Shown here: piece after piece, positions 1 to 8,017 of the stretch
How positions within the stretch are numbered: position 1 is the stretch's first letter
Layout of the letters: each line of letters opens with the position of its first letter
DNA from: Flavobacterium sp. MC2016-06
GTDB lineage: Bacteria; Bacteroidota; Bacteroidia; Flavobacteriales; Flavobacteriaceae
Assembly (NCBI RefSeq): GCF_009711165.2
Contig: NZ_WMID02000010.1
Location: forward strand, 1-64,000
DNA length: 64,000 bases
Reading direction: 5' to 3'
The notes under the pieces: generated by a model
The model's input: the letters and a program-made list of their open reading frames with translations, nothing else
Databases searched by the model: none
What the model was told of the DNA's origin: nothing
Program-made: the position numbers and the translations under genes

Positions 1-81
1 GTTTCAAGTTTCAAGTTTCAAGTTTCAAGTTTCAAGTTTCAAGTTTCAAGTTTCAAGTTTCAAGTTTCAAGTTTCAAGTTT
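1..81. repeat. Heptanucleotide tandem repeat (GTTTCAA)x11
   Basis: Eleven perfect head-to-tail copies of GTTTCAA run from the window edge to about position 77, so the array may extend further upstream. Four inverted copies (three TTGAAAC and one CTGAAAC) lie at 369-396, so the stretch 1-396 is bracketed by complementary arrays. No coding function is visible. Such arrays are prone to slippage. Confidence 0.95.
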
Positions 82-133
82 TGTAGGAGCGTGAAAATTG
101 GGATTTGAAACTTTTTTTATCCACACAAAGAGC

Positions 134-285
134 GTGTCATTGCGAGGAACGAAGCAACCACACTAACAATTATACACAAAGCTTGTCATTTCGACGGAGG
201 AGAAATCGCACTAGAAACTCGACAAACAAAATCATCAAACTTTGAGGAAATACTAGTGCGATTTCTCGTTCCTCGAAATGACAAG
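134..285. repeat. Intergenic inverted repeat of the TGTCATTnCGA family
   Basis: CTTGTCATTTCGA at 182-194 is matched by TCGAAATGACAAG at 273-285, and the arms continue inward (GAGAAATCGCACTAG against CTAGTGCGATTTCTC), giving a long imperfect hairpin of about 104 bp. A related half-element starts at 134. Similar elements recur at 3929, 6918, 24207, 24417, 28750-29390 and 61404. With the flanking heptamer arrays they account for most of the 403 bp before the first gene. Confidence 0.8.
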
Positions 286-365
286 TTTTGTGGTTATTTT
301 GTTTGCGGAGTTGCTTGCGAAGATCCTTCCTTCGTCAGGAGGACAAACTAAACGTAAACCCAATC

Positions 366-396
366 AACTTGAAACTTGAAACCTGAAACTTGAAAC
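366..396. repeat. Inverted counterpart of the GTTTCAA array
   Basis: Three TTGAAAC units and one CTGAAAC unit lie just downstream of the 3' end of the minus-strand phosphoesterase gene. They are complementary to the array at 1-77 and could pair with it in a transcript. Confidence 0.85.
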
Positions 397-403
397 AAAA
401 AAA

Positions 404-2338
404 CTATTTAACATCCTTAACCTCCCCCGACTTCAAATCAACCGTAAAATGATTCGCAGGAACTTCGTGCATGAATTTATTAAAGATGATTAAAAACAAT
501 CGAAACTGATCTTGCAAAGGCTTTTTCTCTTCCTTATAATTCTCAAAAAACAACTGCGACAAGATTTTATATTGTTTCACTCTAATCGGATCAACATCTA
601 CCAAAGCCAATTCATCGGCACTTCTAAAACGATAAAAATCTACAAGAAAATCGTAACCCTTCCAATCAAGATCTTCTTTCTTTAGGTTATTTTGAGCTAA
701 GGTTTTTTCTAAATTAAGCTGTGCTTCAGACCATTCTGTTTTATAATTAGCTTTATTTTTAAGCAATTCATCATAATCCTTATCCGATTTCATATTAGCC
801 AAAAGCAATAAATCTTCAGCAGAAACATTCAAAATAAAATCTTTAAAACCATTTGGCCAATCGTCTTTTAAGAAACGTAGTCGAACCAATTCTTTCAAAT
901 GGAAATCAGTAAAATCATGATAATTTTTAGTTTTAAGAATGTCTTTATTCCAAATATCTTTAGTGTTTTGAGATTCTAAAAATTGATATTCCATTTTATA
1001 CAAATCAAAAAGTTCATCAAATCCTGAAACTTCATCAATTGTAATCGTCTGAATATCGACCACATTATCTTTTTCAAACGTCAATAATTTATAAGCCGGA
1101 ATATACGCCGCCAATGATGGTGTCTGAATATTAACCAGCGTATTGCCTTTTGCAGTAGTACGAACTCCAGTGTCATTAATATGCATGTGACCGCCAAAAT
1201 GAATTTTAAGTCCAGCATCAGCAAAAACCTGTGCCACCTCTTCCGTCGGAACACGATTCAGCTGCCATTTGTTTGGTCCTAATAATTCTTTAATTTCGGC
1301 AGAAGCATCATCATTAAAATCAATCATCGGAAAATGACTGAAAGCGATTAATGTTTTGCCCTGTTTTTTCGCTTCACGCGAAAGATCCTCAGCCCATTTT
1401 ATCAAGTGTTTCTTATTCGAAAGTACATTATTGTAGCCTGTACTCGCCTCTCCGTAATTATTAGAATCTTTAGTAGCAGCTGCATTTTTCTTCGGAATAT
1501 AAACATTTCCGTCAATCGCCATTAACCAAAGTCCTTCAACAGGTTCAACCACATAACTCACATCGGGAACTTCATAACCTGGTGTAACCTCATAAACTCG
1601 GTTAGACAATTTAGCACTTTCAACTGCTTTTTCATACGTATAATTCTCGCTCGTATAAGCCACAAACGGAGTTGACCAAAACTTGTTTTTTTTATTTGGA
1701 TAAAACCCGAAATTCTTAAGATTATCCGTAATACCCAAATATCCCATTTTAGCAATATCTGCCGTAACTACAACAGGATTTTCTAACGTTAAGTTTGGTT
1801 GATAAAGCCCTTCTTTGCTAAAAATCGGCTGGCTTTTTCCGTCTTTTCCTAAAAAATCTTCTTTGCCAGATTCTTGTGCAAAAGGCCCAACAGGATCATG
1901 ATTTCCTGTAGTAATAAAAAATTCGATGCCGTATTTTTTTCGATACTCGTCTAATATTTTTTCTAAGCCGCGCACATGTATCGGCTGTCCGTCATCTGTA
2001 TAATCACCTGGAAGTGCTACTAATTTAATATTTCGCTTAGCGATATCATCTAAAGCGGCAATGAAGGCAAAATAATTTTCATTAAAAATTCGTGTCGAAT
2101 GCAATTGAGACGCCATTGTTCTAAGCTGCACATATTTTCCTGTCTTCGGATTTAAAACGCCTCGATAATCATTATCTGAAAATCTTCCGAATAAATCCTG
2201 CAAATGCACATCAGACAAAAAAGCAATCTGAACGCCATCGAGTTTTTTAGTTTTTTGAGCCGAAATTGTACCATTAAAAAAAACTAAAAATAGCAATACT
2301 AAGCCGTTTTTATATAGAGAATTAATTTTTGAATTCAT
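404..2338 (-). CDS. Secreted calcineurin-like metallophosphoesterase
   Basis: A 644-residue exported protein with an N-terminal hydrophobic signal sequence (about residues 1-28, ending ISAQ). The metal-binding motifs of the calcineurin-like phosphoesterase fold appear in order: SDVH (42-45), GDYTDD (111-116), GNHD (145-148), then FSHFP and GGHMHI further on. The family hydrolyses phosphomonoesters or diesters with a dinuclear metal centre; the substrate cannot be told from sequence. The roughly 200-residue C-terminal part after the metal motifs is helix-rich and I do not recognise it. It is transcribed divergently from the DUF4861 gene at 2713 and is not clearly part of the polysaccharide locus. 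A CCCC-containing leader motif (2358-2361, complement) lies 20 bp before the start codon, as in several other minus-strand genes here. Confidence 0.85.
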   Translation of the reverse strand: MNSKINSLYKNGLVLLFLVFFNGTISAQKTKKLDGVQIAFLSDVHLQDLFGRFSDNDYRGVLNPKTGKYVQLRTMASQLHSTRIFNENYFAFIAALDDIAKRNIKLVALPGDYTDDGQPIHVRGLEKILDEYRKKYGIEFFITTGNHDPVGPFAQESGKEDFLGKDGKSQPIFSKEGLYQPNLTLENPVVVTADIAKMGYLGITDNLKNFGFYPNKKNKFWSTPFVAYTSENYTYEKAVESAKLSNRVYEVTPGYEVPDVSYVVEPVEGLWLMAIDGNVYIPKKNAAATKDSNNYGEASTGYNNVLSNKKHLIKWAEDLSREAKKQGKTLIAFSHFPMIDFNDDASAEIKELLGPNKWQLNRVPTEEVAQVFADAGLKIHFGGHMHINDTGVRTTAKGNTLVNIQTPSLAAYIPAYKLLTFEKDNVVDIQTITIDEVSGFDELFDLYKMEYQFLESQNTKDIWNKDILKTKNYHDFTDFHLKELVRLRFLKDDWPNGFKDFILNVSAEDLLLLANMKSDKDYDELLKNKANYKTEWSEAQLNLEKTLAQNNLKKEDLDWKGYDFLVDFYRFRSADELALVDVDPIRVKQYKILSQLFFENYKEEKKPLQDQFRLFLIIFNKFMHEVPANHFTVDLKSGEVKDVK

Positions 2339-2712
2339 AGGTTAATCTTTTACAAATGGGGATTTTAAGAGCTCTCATATTCACTCTTTAAAAGGATTTG
2401 CAATTTTATACATTAAAACCTAAACTGTCTTTATGAGATTGTTATCTAATGATAATTTTTAATGCGATCTTACTTTCTTCAGATAAATATTCAACAAAAA
2501 ATTTCTGAAGTTAATTTTCTTAATATGAAACAGTAAATCTCTAAACAACAACATCTTGTACATTTTTACCCCAAATGTGTATTCTTATATAACTTTTGAT
2601 TTGTAAATTTATTGATTCCTAAAATAATTCGAAACCAAAATCTAAATATCCTGCCAATCTCAATACGATTCAAACTACTATTAATGAACCTACTAACTAA
2701 ACCTTTTATATT
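2339..2712. other. Divergent promoter region, no gene
   Basis: This 374-bp AT-rich spacer separates two divergent genes, so promoters for both should lie here. I see no convincing TTTG-N19-TAnnTTTG pair; the nearest match is a TAACTTTTG-like box around 2590. No ORF or strong hairpin is present. Confidence 0.5.
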
Positions 2713-3879
2713 TTGAAAAAATATCTTTTATTAACCACAATGCTCGCTGGAAGTTTTGCAATTCATGCCCAAAACAAAACCATTACAATTATAAACTCGC
2801 TCCCTGTTGATCGTGAATATGAAACGGTTGAATTGACTAAAAAAACACTCGGATTAGCTGCTAAAGCTAAACTTGAAGATTACACGATTAAAGAAGCCAA
2901 TTCTAATTTGCTTTTAGACACTCAAACGGTTGATGAAAATAATGATGGTGTTATGGACGTTTTACTGTTTCAGCCAAAAGTAAGTGCTTCTTCTCGAAAA
3001 GAATTTACGCTTGTTCCTGCAAATCCTTCAACTCCAAAAAACATCAATTGTTACTCGAGATTTGTTCCAGAACGCATCGACGATTATGCGTGGGAAAACA
3101 ACAAAGTGGCTTTTAGAGCTTACGGTCCTGTTGCTCAAAAAATGGCCGAAGATAAAGTTGCCGGCGGTACTTTGACCAGTGGTATTGATGCTTGGTTAAA
3201 AAGAGTGGAATATCCAATTATTAATAAATGGTACGAAAAAGCGACTAACGGAACCGGATCTTATCATAAAGATACGGGCGAAGGTCTGGATAATTTTAAT
3301 GTGGGTGACAGTCGCGGTGTGGGCGGAATTGCAGTAAGTGTAGGTGGTAAATATTATTTTTCTAAAAATTTTAGCAGCTGGAAAACCATTACTACAGGTC
3401 CAATACGAACGAGTTTTATCTTAACGTACGCAGATTGGAATGCAAAAGGAAATAAAATCACAGAATCTAAACTGATTAGTCTTGATTACGGAAGTTATCT
3501 TTCGCGTTTTGAAATCTCAATTTCTGGTACTAAAACTATTGCTGCAGGATTAACGCTTCACAACAACAAAGGCATTACATCAACAAATAATAAAGAAGGC
3601 TGGATGAGCTATTGGGAACCTCTTGATGATTCTGAAATTGGTTTAGGAATTGTGGCACCAAAAGGTACTTTAGAAAGTTTTACTAAATATGTAACCAAAG
3701 ATAAAGACTTAAGCAATCTATACGGAAACATGGTTGTTAAAGATAAAAAAGTAGTTTATTATACTGGTTTTGGATGGAAAAAAGGAAGCCCGTTTCAGAC
3801 ACAGCAAGACTGGGAAACGTATCTGAGTTCGTTTGCTAAAAAAATAAATAATCCGCTTATTGTGAAGGTAAAACGATAA
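2713..3879 (+). CDS. DUF4861 family secreted protein
   Basis: A 388-residue protein with a signal peptide (residues 1-19, ending IHAQ). The body matches what I know of DUF4861 proteins, which are found in uronate-polysaccharide utilisation loci of Bacteroidota and have no firmly assigned activity. The chosen start is TTG at 2713, because it gives a typical MKKYLLL signal peptide; the next in-frame ATG (2740) would delete most of that signal. It precedes the LacI-type regulator and uronate genes, so a role in uronic-acid glycan breakdown is inferred from context only. The gene ends just before an intergenic inverted repeat. Confidence 0.75.
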   Translation: MKKYLLLTTMLAGSFAIHAQNKTITIINSLPVDREYETVELTKKTLGLAAKAKLEDYTIKEANSNLLLDTQTVDENNDGVMDVLLFQPKVSASSRKEFTLVPANPSTPKNINCYSRFVPERIDDYAWENNKVAFRAYGPVAQKMAEDKVAGGTLTSGIDAWLKRVEYPIINKWYEKATNGTGSYHKDTGEGLDNFNVGDSRGVGGIAVSVGGKYYFSKNFSSWKTITTGPIRTSFILTYADWNAKGNKITESKLISLDYGSYLSRFEISISGTKTIAAGLTLHNNKGITSTNNKEGWMSYWEPLDDSEIGLGIVAPKGTLESFTKYVTKDKDLSNLYGNMVVKDKKVVYYTGFGWKKGSPFQTQQDWETYLSSFAKKINNPLIVKVKR

Positions 3880-3928
3880 ATGGTTTAATCTCGTAAGGAC
3901 GCAGAATCGCAAAGCTTTTTATCCCAAT

Positions 3929-4091
3929 CTTGTCATTCTGAGGAACGAAGAATCTTCGTGAGTAACTCTATAAAGATTGGCGATTTTCTCTGTGGAGTTT
4001 CTTACGAAGATTCTTCGTTCCTCAGAATGACAAGCTTTACGCATAAACTATGTGTCTTTAGCTTTGTCAAAGTTTTAAACTTTGACAAAGC
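3929..4091. repeat. Two intergenic stem-loop elements
   Basis: A TGTCATT-family inverted repeat spans 3929-4034 (CTTGTCATTCTGAGGAACG against its complement ending in GACAAG). A second, perfect hairpin at 4061-4091 has GCTTTGTCAAAG paired with CTTTGACAAAGC. A 67-codon ORF read through this region is an accidental open frame in the repeat. Confidence 0.8.
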
Positions 4092-4160
4092 TTCTCGTAA
4101 TACTAAAACTTCTTACGTATCTACTTCTGCAAGCATAGGATGCCAAAATAATCATAAATA

Positions 4161-4198
4161 AAAAAATCTGGTACTCTTAAACAGTACCAGATTTCTTA
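4161..4198 (-). terminator. Rho-independent terminator overlapping the regulator stop codon
   Basis: On the minus strand the stem AAATCTGGTACT / AGTACCAGATTT is followed by a T run. The last codons and the TAA stop of the LacI-type gene lie within the stem-loop, so translation and termination structures overlap. Confidence 0.8.
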
Positions 4199-5397
4199 TT
4201 AACCGGAAAATAATTCTCTTTCAAAATAATTTCGAGCGGGATATAATGTATGTTTTCTACCGTTTCCTGCAGTACTAATTTCTTGTACAGATAATTAACT
4301 CCCATGTAACCCTGCTCTTCGGGTCTTTGATTGATTAAAAAATCAATTACGCCTTTATTTAAATATTCAATATTCTCTTTCAATAAATCGTAACCAATAA
4401 TCCTAACGCCTTTAATATTATGCTGATGTAAAAATCCAGCCACAATATAGGCCCTCGAATTGGGAACAAAAACACTATTAATTCCCGAAAACATTTCCAA
4501 ATTCAATTGGTCGATACCAGAATCTTTAATCGTTACTTCAGAGAATTTAAAATTCGTAAGCTCTTCGTTGTCTTTAAAAAACGAATAAAAACCATCTATA
4601 CGCTGTAAATAAACCGATGTACTTTCGATTTCTCTAGTAATTTTAAAAATCAATACCTGCCTTTCGTTTTTAACCGCAAAACTTATCAGCCTTCCAGCCA
4701 GATAACCACTCTGAAAAGCATCTTGACCAACATAAGCATGCACTGTATTAGAATCGATATTAGAATCAATCATAACAACTGGAATATTTTTCTTTTCATA
4801 TTCCTTTAAAAACTGAACCGATTCTTCATAAAAAATAGGCGCAAACAATAAAGCATCGCAATCAAATGCGGCAACTTTTTTGACTCCTTCTTTAAAAGAA
4901 ACGGCATTAAAATCATAAAAAAAATAATCTAAAACCACTCCGAATTTACTAAATTCGATAGCCGCTTTTTCTATTCCAACGATCTGACTTTTCCAATATT
5001 CTAAGTTTTCATACTTCGGTAAAAAAACTGCAAAACGAAACTTTTTATTTAATGCCAGATTACTAGCCAAAATATTTCGTTTATAGCCGTATTCTTCAAT
5101 TATAGCATTTACCTTATCCACATTCTCTTGAGCAACCTGCCCGCGATTGTGAATAATTCTGTCAACCGTTCCTGGAGAAACGTTGGCTAATGCTGCAATT
5201 TTTTTTATCGTTATGATATTGTCTGTATTTAAGTTAAAATAATAATAGTAACCTCCTAAATTTATTTTTTTTTGACGAAGATAAGTTGTTTTACCCGACT
5301 TTTTACATACATTTGTAATATTCCGTGTGCGTACACGCAAATTTACACAAATGTCAAAAAAAATTCGTAACTTTTGATAAAATTTCATTCCTATCAA
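4177..5397 (-). CDS. LacI-family transcriptional regulator
   Basis: The LacI-type helix-turn-helix begins near residue 63 (TIKKIAALANVSPGTVDRII) and is followed by a periplasmic-binding-protein-like sensor domain to the C-terminus. From the helix-turn-helix to the end is about 344 residues, the normal family length. The first 60 residues of the open frame (from ATG at 5397 or 5388) are unlike any LacI N-terminus and are probably not translated. However, no ATG, GTG or TTG occurs in frame between about 5330 and 5215. A TAnnTTTG box (5338-5345, complement) and a nested dyad lie inside the extended frame, arguing for a later start. An AGGAGG lies at 5252-5257 (complement). The likely role is to sense a uronate-derived ligand and control the locus; the true start is unresolved. 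Confidence 0.8.
   Translation of the reverse strand: MIGMKFYQKLRIFFDICVNLRVRTRNITNVCKKSGKTTYLRQKKINLGGYYYYFNLNTDNIITIKKIAALANVSPGTVDRIIHNRGQVAQENVDKVNAIIEEYGYKRNILASNLALNKKFRFAVFLPKYENLEYWKSQIVGIEKAAIEFSKFGVVLDYFFYDFNAVSFKEGVKKVAAFDCDALLFAPIFYEESVQFLKEYEKKNIPVVMIDSNIDSNTVHAYVGQDAFQSGYLAGRLISFAVKNERQVLIFKITREIESTSVYLQRIDGFYSFFKDNEELTNFKFSEVTIKDSGIDQLNLEMFSGINSVFVPNSRAYIVAGFLHQHNIKGVRIIGYDLLKENIEYLNKGVIDFLINQRPEEQGYMGVNYLYKKLVLQETVENIHYIPLEIILKENYFPVNKKSGTV
5309..5354. promoter_or_regulatory. Nested dyad, candidate operator of the LacI-type regulator
   Basis: An outer inverted repeat ACATTTGT (5309-5316) / ACAAATGT (5347-5354) encloses an inner repeat CGTGT (5324-5328) / ACACG (5333-5337), with centres within 1 bp of each other. 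It overlaps a TAAATTTG box on the minus strand (5345-5338). This is the arrangement expected for autoregulation, but binding is an inference. Confidence 0.5.
5338..5345 (-). promoter_or_regulatory. Candidate -7 box TAAATTTG for the LacI-type gene
   Basis: The minus-strand octamer matches the Bacteroidota TAnnTTTG consensus exactly. No well-spaced TTTG -33 element is present (the nearest is 9 bp away), so support is partial. If real, transcription would start near 5331 and exclude the upstream ATG codons. Confidence 0.35.
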
Positions 5398-5449
5398 AAA
5401 AGTGAAACAATTTTGAACCTATAATTTTAATACTATCAAATAATTTGAT
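5372..5449. promoter_or_regulatory. Repeated TATCAAA dyads in the regulator/yhcH divergent spacer
   Basis: TTTTGATA (5372-5379) pairs with TATCAAAA (5392-5399), and a 15-bp palindrome ATCAAATAATTTGAT lies at 5435-5449. These are in the 355-bp divergent spacer before the uronate catabolic operon at 5753. They are candidate regulator sites; nothing else is recognised in the rest of the spacer. Confidence 0.35.
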
Positions 5450-5752
5450 TGATACAATATAACTATTTGTTTATCAAAAGATTTAATACTATTATTTAAA
5501 GAATTATTAGAAGTTATTACAAGAAAAGATATAATTTATTTTAGAGAATATGTGAAAGCAATTAAATTCTAAAAAACAGATGAGATACTATATTTTTGAC
5601 GGAATTGAGACAAAATAGTAATACACAAGATATAAAACTATAATTTAATAACTTATAAAGTTTTACATCAACAATAACTCGAATATCAAAACACCTGTTA
5701 TTGCTTTTAAATAAAATACAAACGATACAAAAAACGATATAAAACACAACCA

Positions 5753-6202
5753 ATGATAATAGACTCATTACACAATGCTGCAAAATACTACAACTTACAT
5801 CCTAACTTTAAAACAGCATTTGATTACGTTAACCAAAACGACATAAGCAAACTTGAGCCAGGTGCTTTTGAAATAACAGAAGGTTTAAAAATTATTGTTA
5901 TTGCTGGAGAAGGATCTACAAAAGAAGAAAGCATTAAAGGTTTTGAATGTCATGATAAAAACATTGATATTCAGATTTCTATACAAGGTCCAGAAACGTT
6001 TGCTTGGAAACCAAGAGAAAAATGTGTGAGTCCAAATGGAGAGTACAGCGACGAACGTGATGTTCGTTTTTTTCATGATAAACCAGATATGTTTTTCCAG
6101 CTGCAGGAAAAACAATTTGCTATTTTATTTCCCGAAGATGTTCACGCAGCGATGATTGGCGACGGATTATTAAAAAAAGTAGTTTTTAAAGTAAAAATAT
6201 AA
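5753..6202 (+). CDS. YhcH/YjgK/YiaL family protein
   Basis: A 149-residue cytoplasmic protein of the YhcH/YjgK/YiaL (DUF386) family, a cupin-like fold with conserved His and Glu residues (for example VSPNGEYSDERDV and FPEDVHAA). Members accompany sugar-acid and sialic-acid catabolic genes and are thought to act on sugars or sugar acids, perhaps as anomerases or isomerases; the exact reaction is not established. Only 3 bp separate it from the aldolase gene, so the two form one transcription unit. Its place in the operon suggests help in uronate or KDG processing. Confidence 0.85.
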   Translation: MIIDSLHNAAKYYNLHPNFKTAFDYVNQNDISKLEPGAFEITEGLKIIVIAGEGSTKEESIKGFECHDKNIDIQISIQGPETFAWKPREKCVSPNGEYSDERDVRFFHDKPDMFFQLQEKQFAILFPEDVHAAMIGDGLLKKVVFKVKI

Positions 6203-6205
6203 GTC

Positions 6206-6874
6206 ATGAGCAAAATTCAAAACACCATCGACGTTATCGTAAAACAAGGCGTTTTACCACTTTATTTCAACACAGACGAAAGTAAAAGTATTGCTGTACT
6301 AAGAGCACTTTACAACGTTGGAATAAAAGCTGTTGAATATACCAACAGAGGCCCAGAAGCATTATCAAATTTCAAGAAAATGGTTGAAATAAGAAATGCC
6401 GAAATGCCGGGAATGCTTTTAGGAATTGGCACTATAAAAAATATCGAGCAGGCAAAAGACTTTCACGAAATTGGAGCCGACTTTTTTATCAGTCCGGGTT
6501 TTGTTTCTGATGTAGCTAAATTTTTAATCAGCAAAGATGTTTTGTATGCGCCGGGCTGTATGACACCAACAGAAATTATTACGGCAGAAAATGCTGGTAT
6601 AAAATTTATTAAACTCTTTCCGGGAAATATTTTAGGTCCCGATTTTTTAAGCGGCATCAAAGACATTTTTCCTAACCTCATTTTTATGCCTACAGGCGGC
6701 GTTGATACAACACTACAAAGTATTCAAACTTGGTTTACAGCAGGAGTTTCGGCTGTGGGAATGGGAAGTAAACTTATCAGCAAAGAAGTCATGAAACATG
6801 GTGCTTATGAGACAATTGAAAAAGAGACTCAAAGAGTTTTAGAATTAATTGAAAAAGTAAAAAAAGACCAGTAA
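6206..6874 (+). CDS. eda: KDPG/KHG aldolase (2-dehydro-3-deoxyphosphogluconate aldolase)
   Basis: A 222-residue class I aldolase. The family signatures are visible: GIGTIKNIEQA, FFISPGF, APGCMTPTEI and KFIKLFPGN, the last carrying the Schiff-base lysine. It cleaves KDPG to pyruvate and glyceraldehyde 3-phosphate, the final step of hexuronate breakdown after UxuA and a KDG kinase (not found in the window). Length and motifs are normal. It is co-transcribed with the YhcH-type gene and precedes the SDR and uxuA, giving a compact uronate catabolic block. Confidence 0.9.
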   Translation: MSKIQNTIDVIVKQGVLPLYFNTDESKSIAVLRALYNVGIKAVEYTNRGPEALSNFKKMVEIRNAEMPGMLLGIGTIKNIEQAKDFHEIGADFFISPGFVSDVAKFLISKDVLYAPGCMTPTEIITAENAGIKFIKLFPGNILGPDFLSGIKDIFPNLIFMPTGGVDTTLQSIQTWFTAGVSAVGMGSKLISKEVMKHGAYETIEKETQRVLELIEKVKKDQ

Positions 6875-6917
6875 ATACATTTTCAACTGCAAAGTTCGAA
6901 AACAAAAAAACGCTCTA

Positions 6918-7010
6918 TTTGTCATTTTCGACGGAGGAGAAATAACAAAAGAAACGCTACAAAAGTTTGCAGAATAGCAAATGTGATTTCTCCTTCGTCG
7001 AAATGATAAG
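6918..7010. repeat. Intergenic inverted repeat of the TGTCATTnCGA family
   Basis: TTTGTCATTTTCGACGGAGG pairs with CCTTCGTCGAAATGATAAG at the other end, with diverged inner arms. It lies between the aldolase and SDR genes inside the putative operon and may form a hairpin in the transcript. Confidence 0.7.
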
Positions 7011-7058
7011 ATTGCGAGTAAAATTAACAACTAAAATAAATAACTATCAAACCAAATC

Positions 7059-7871
7059 ATGGATTCAATCTTTAACCTTAAAGGAAAAATTGCACTTATA
7101 ACCGGAGGAGCTGGCGTATTGGGAAGCAATATGGCAAACGTTTTAGCCAAACAAGGCGTTGTTGTAGGAATCGTTTCTCAATCTATTGACAAAGCCAGCA
7201 AAACAGTCGAAACAATAGAAAACAATGGCGGAAAAGCTTTTGCTGTTCAAGCCAACGTATTAAACAAAGAAGAATTAGAAAAAGCCAAAGATCTTATTGT
7301 AGAAAAATACGGCCGTCTAGACATTCTAATCAATGCCGCTGGAGGAAATATGCCTGGAGCGACAATTAGCCCAGATCAAGCTATTTATGATATGAAAACG
7401 GATGATTTGCAAAAAGTTATTGATTTAAATATTATCGGAACAATGCTGCCTTCACAAGTATTTGCAACACTTTTTGCAAAACAAAAAGCAGGAATTATAA
7501 TTAATATTTCATCGGCATCGGCACAAAGACCATTAACAAGAGTTGTAGGTTATTCGGCTTCAAAAGCGGCGATTGATAATTTTACGCAATGGATGTCGGT
7601 TGAATTAGCTTCAAAATACGGAGAAGGAATTCGTGTAAACGCAATTTCTCCAGGTTTTTTTATTGGAGAACAAAACCGCGCTTTATTGTTAACTCCAGAA
7701 GGAAAATTAACGCCTAGAGGAGAAAAAATTATCGAACATACACCAATGGGACGTTTTGGAACACCGCAAGATATTGATGGAGCACTGCTATTTTTATGCA
7801 GCGATATGTCAAAATTCGTAACAGGAACTATCCTTAAAGTTGACGGCGGATTTGCCGCAACAAGTATCTAA
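7059..7871 (+). CDS. SDR oxidoreductase, probable D-fructuronate (mannonate) reductase
   Basis: A 270-residue classical short-chain dehydrogenase. The Rossmann nucleotide-binding motif TGGAGVLG is at about 16-23, NAAGG at about 91-95, the catalytic Ser in ISSASA, and YSASK holds the Tyr and Lys. SDR proteins of this type sit next to uxuA in many Bacteroidota and Firmicutes and reduce D-fructuronate to D-mannonate, replacing the long-chain UxuB. The position directly before mannonate dehydratase supports that role. A KduD-type activity is the main alternative. Confidence 0.8.
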   Translation: MDSIFNLKGKIALITGGAGVLGSNMANVLAKQGVVVGIVSQSIDKASKTVETIENNGGKAFAVQANVLNKEELEKAKDLIVEKYGRLDILINAAGGNMPGATISPDQAIYDMKTDDLQKVIDLNIIGTMLPSQVFATLFAKQKAGIIINISSASAQRPLTRVVGYSASKAAIDNFTQWMSVELASKYGEGIRVNAISPGFFIGEQNRALLLTPEGKLTPRGEKIIEHTPMGRFGTPQDIDGALLFLCSDMSKFVTGTILKVDGGFAATSI

Positions 7872-7889
7872 AGTTTAAATTCAGTACAA

Positions 7890-7985
7890 ATCCTGCAAGG
7901 TTTCCAAAACCTTGCAGGATTAATTATTCATACTATATCGATCGTTAAAATCTAGTCCTGCAAGGTTTTAAAACCCTTGCAGGAC
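7890..7985. repeat. Two CCTGCAAGG hairpins
   Basis: Two near-identical stem-loops, ATCCTGCAAGG/CCTTGCAGGAT (7890-7920) and GTCCTGCAAGG/CCTTGCAGGAC (7955-7985), fill the SDR-uxuA gap. They lack T tracts, so they may be mRNA-stabilising or processing elements rather than terminators. The same family recurs at 28686 and 29395. Confidence 0.8.
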
Positions 7986-8017
7986 GACGAATAAAAATTC
8001 TTTAAAAAAATATAAAA

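Noticed and set aside
1..81. Possible CRISPR-like or origin iteron array
   Set aside because: It is a pure 7-bp microsatellite without spacers; no replication initiator gene or DnaA-box cluster is nearby.
3958..4161. 67-codon plus-strand ORF
   Set aside because: It runs through two intergenic hairpin elements (3929-4091), and the same sequence words recur at other non-coding sites. The open frame is a by-product of the repeat.
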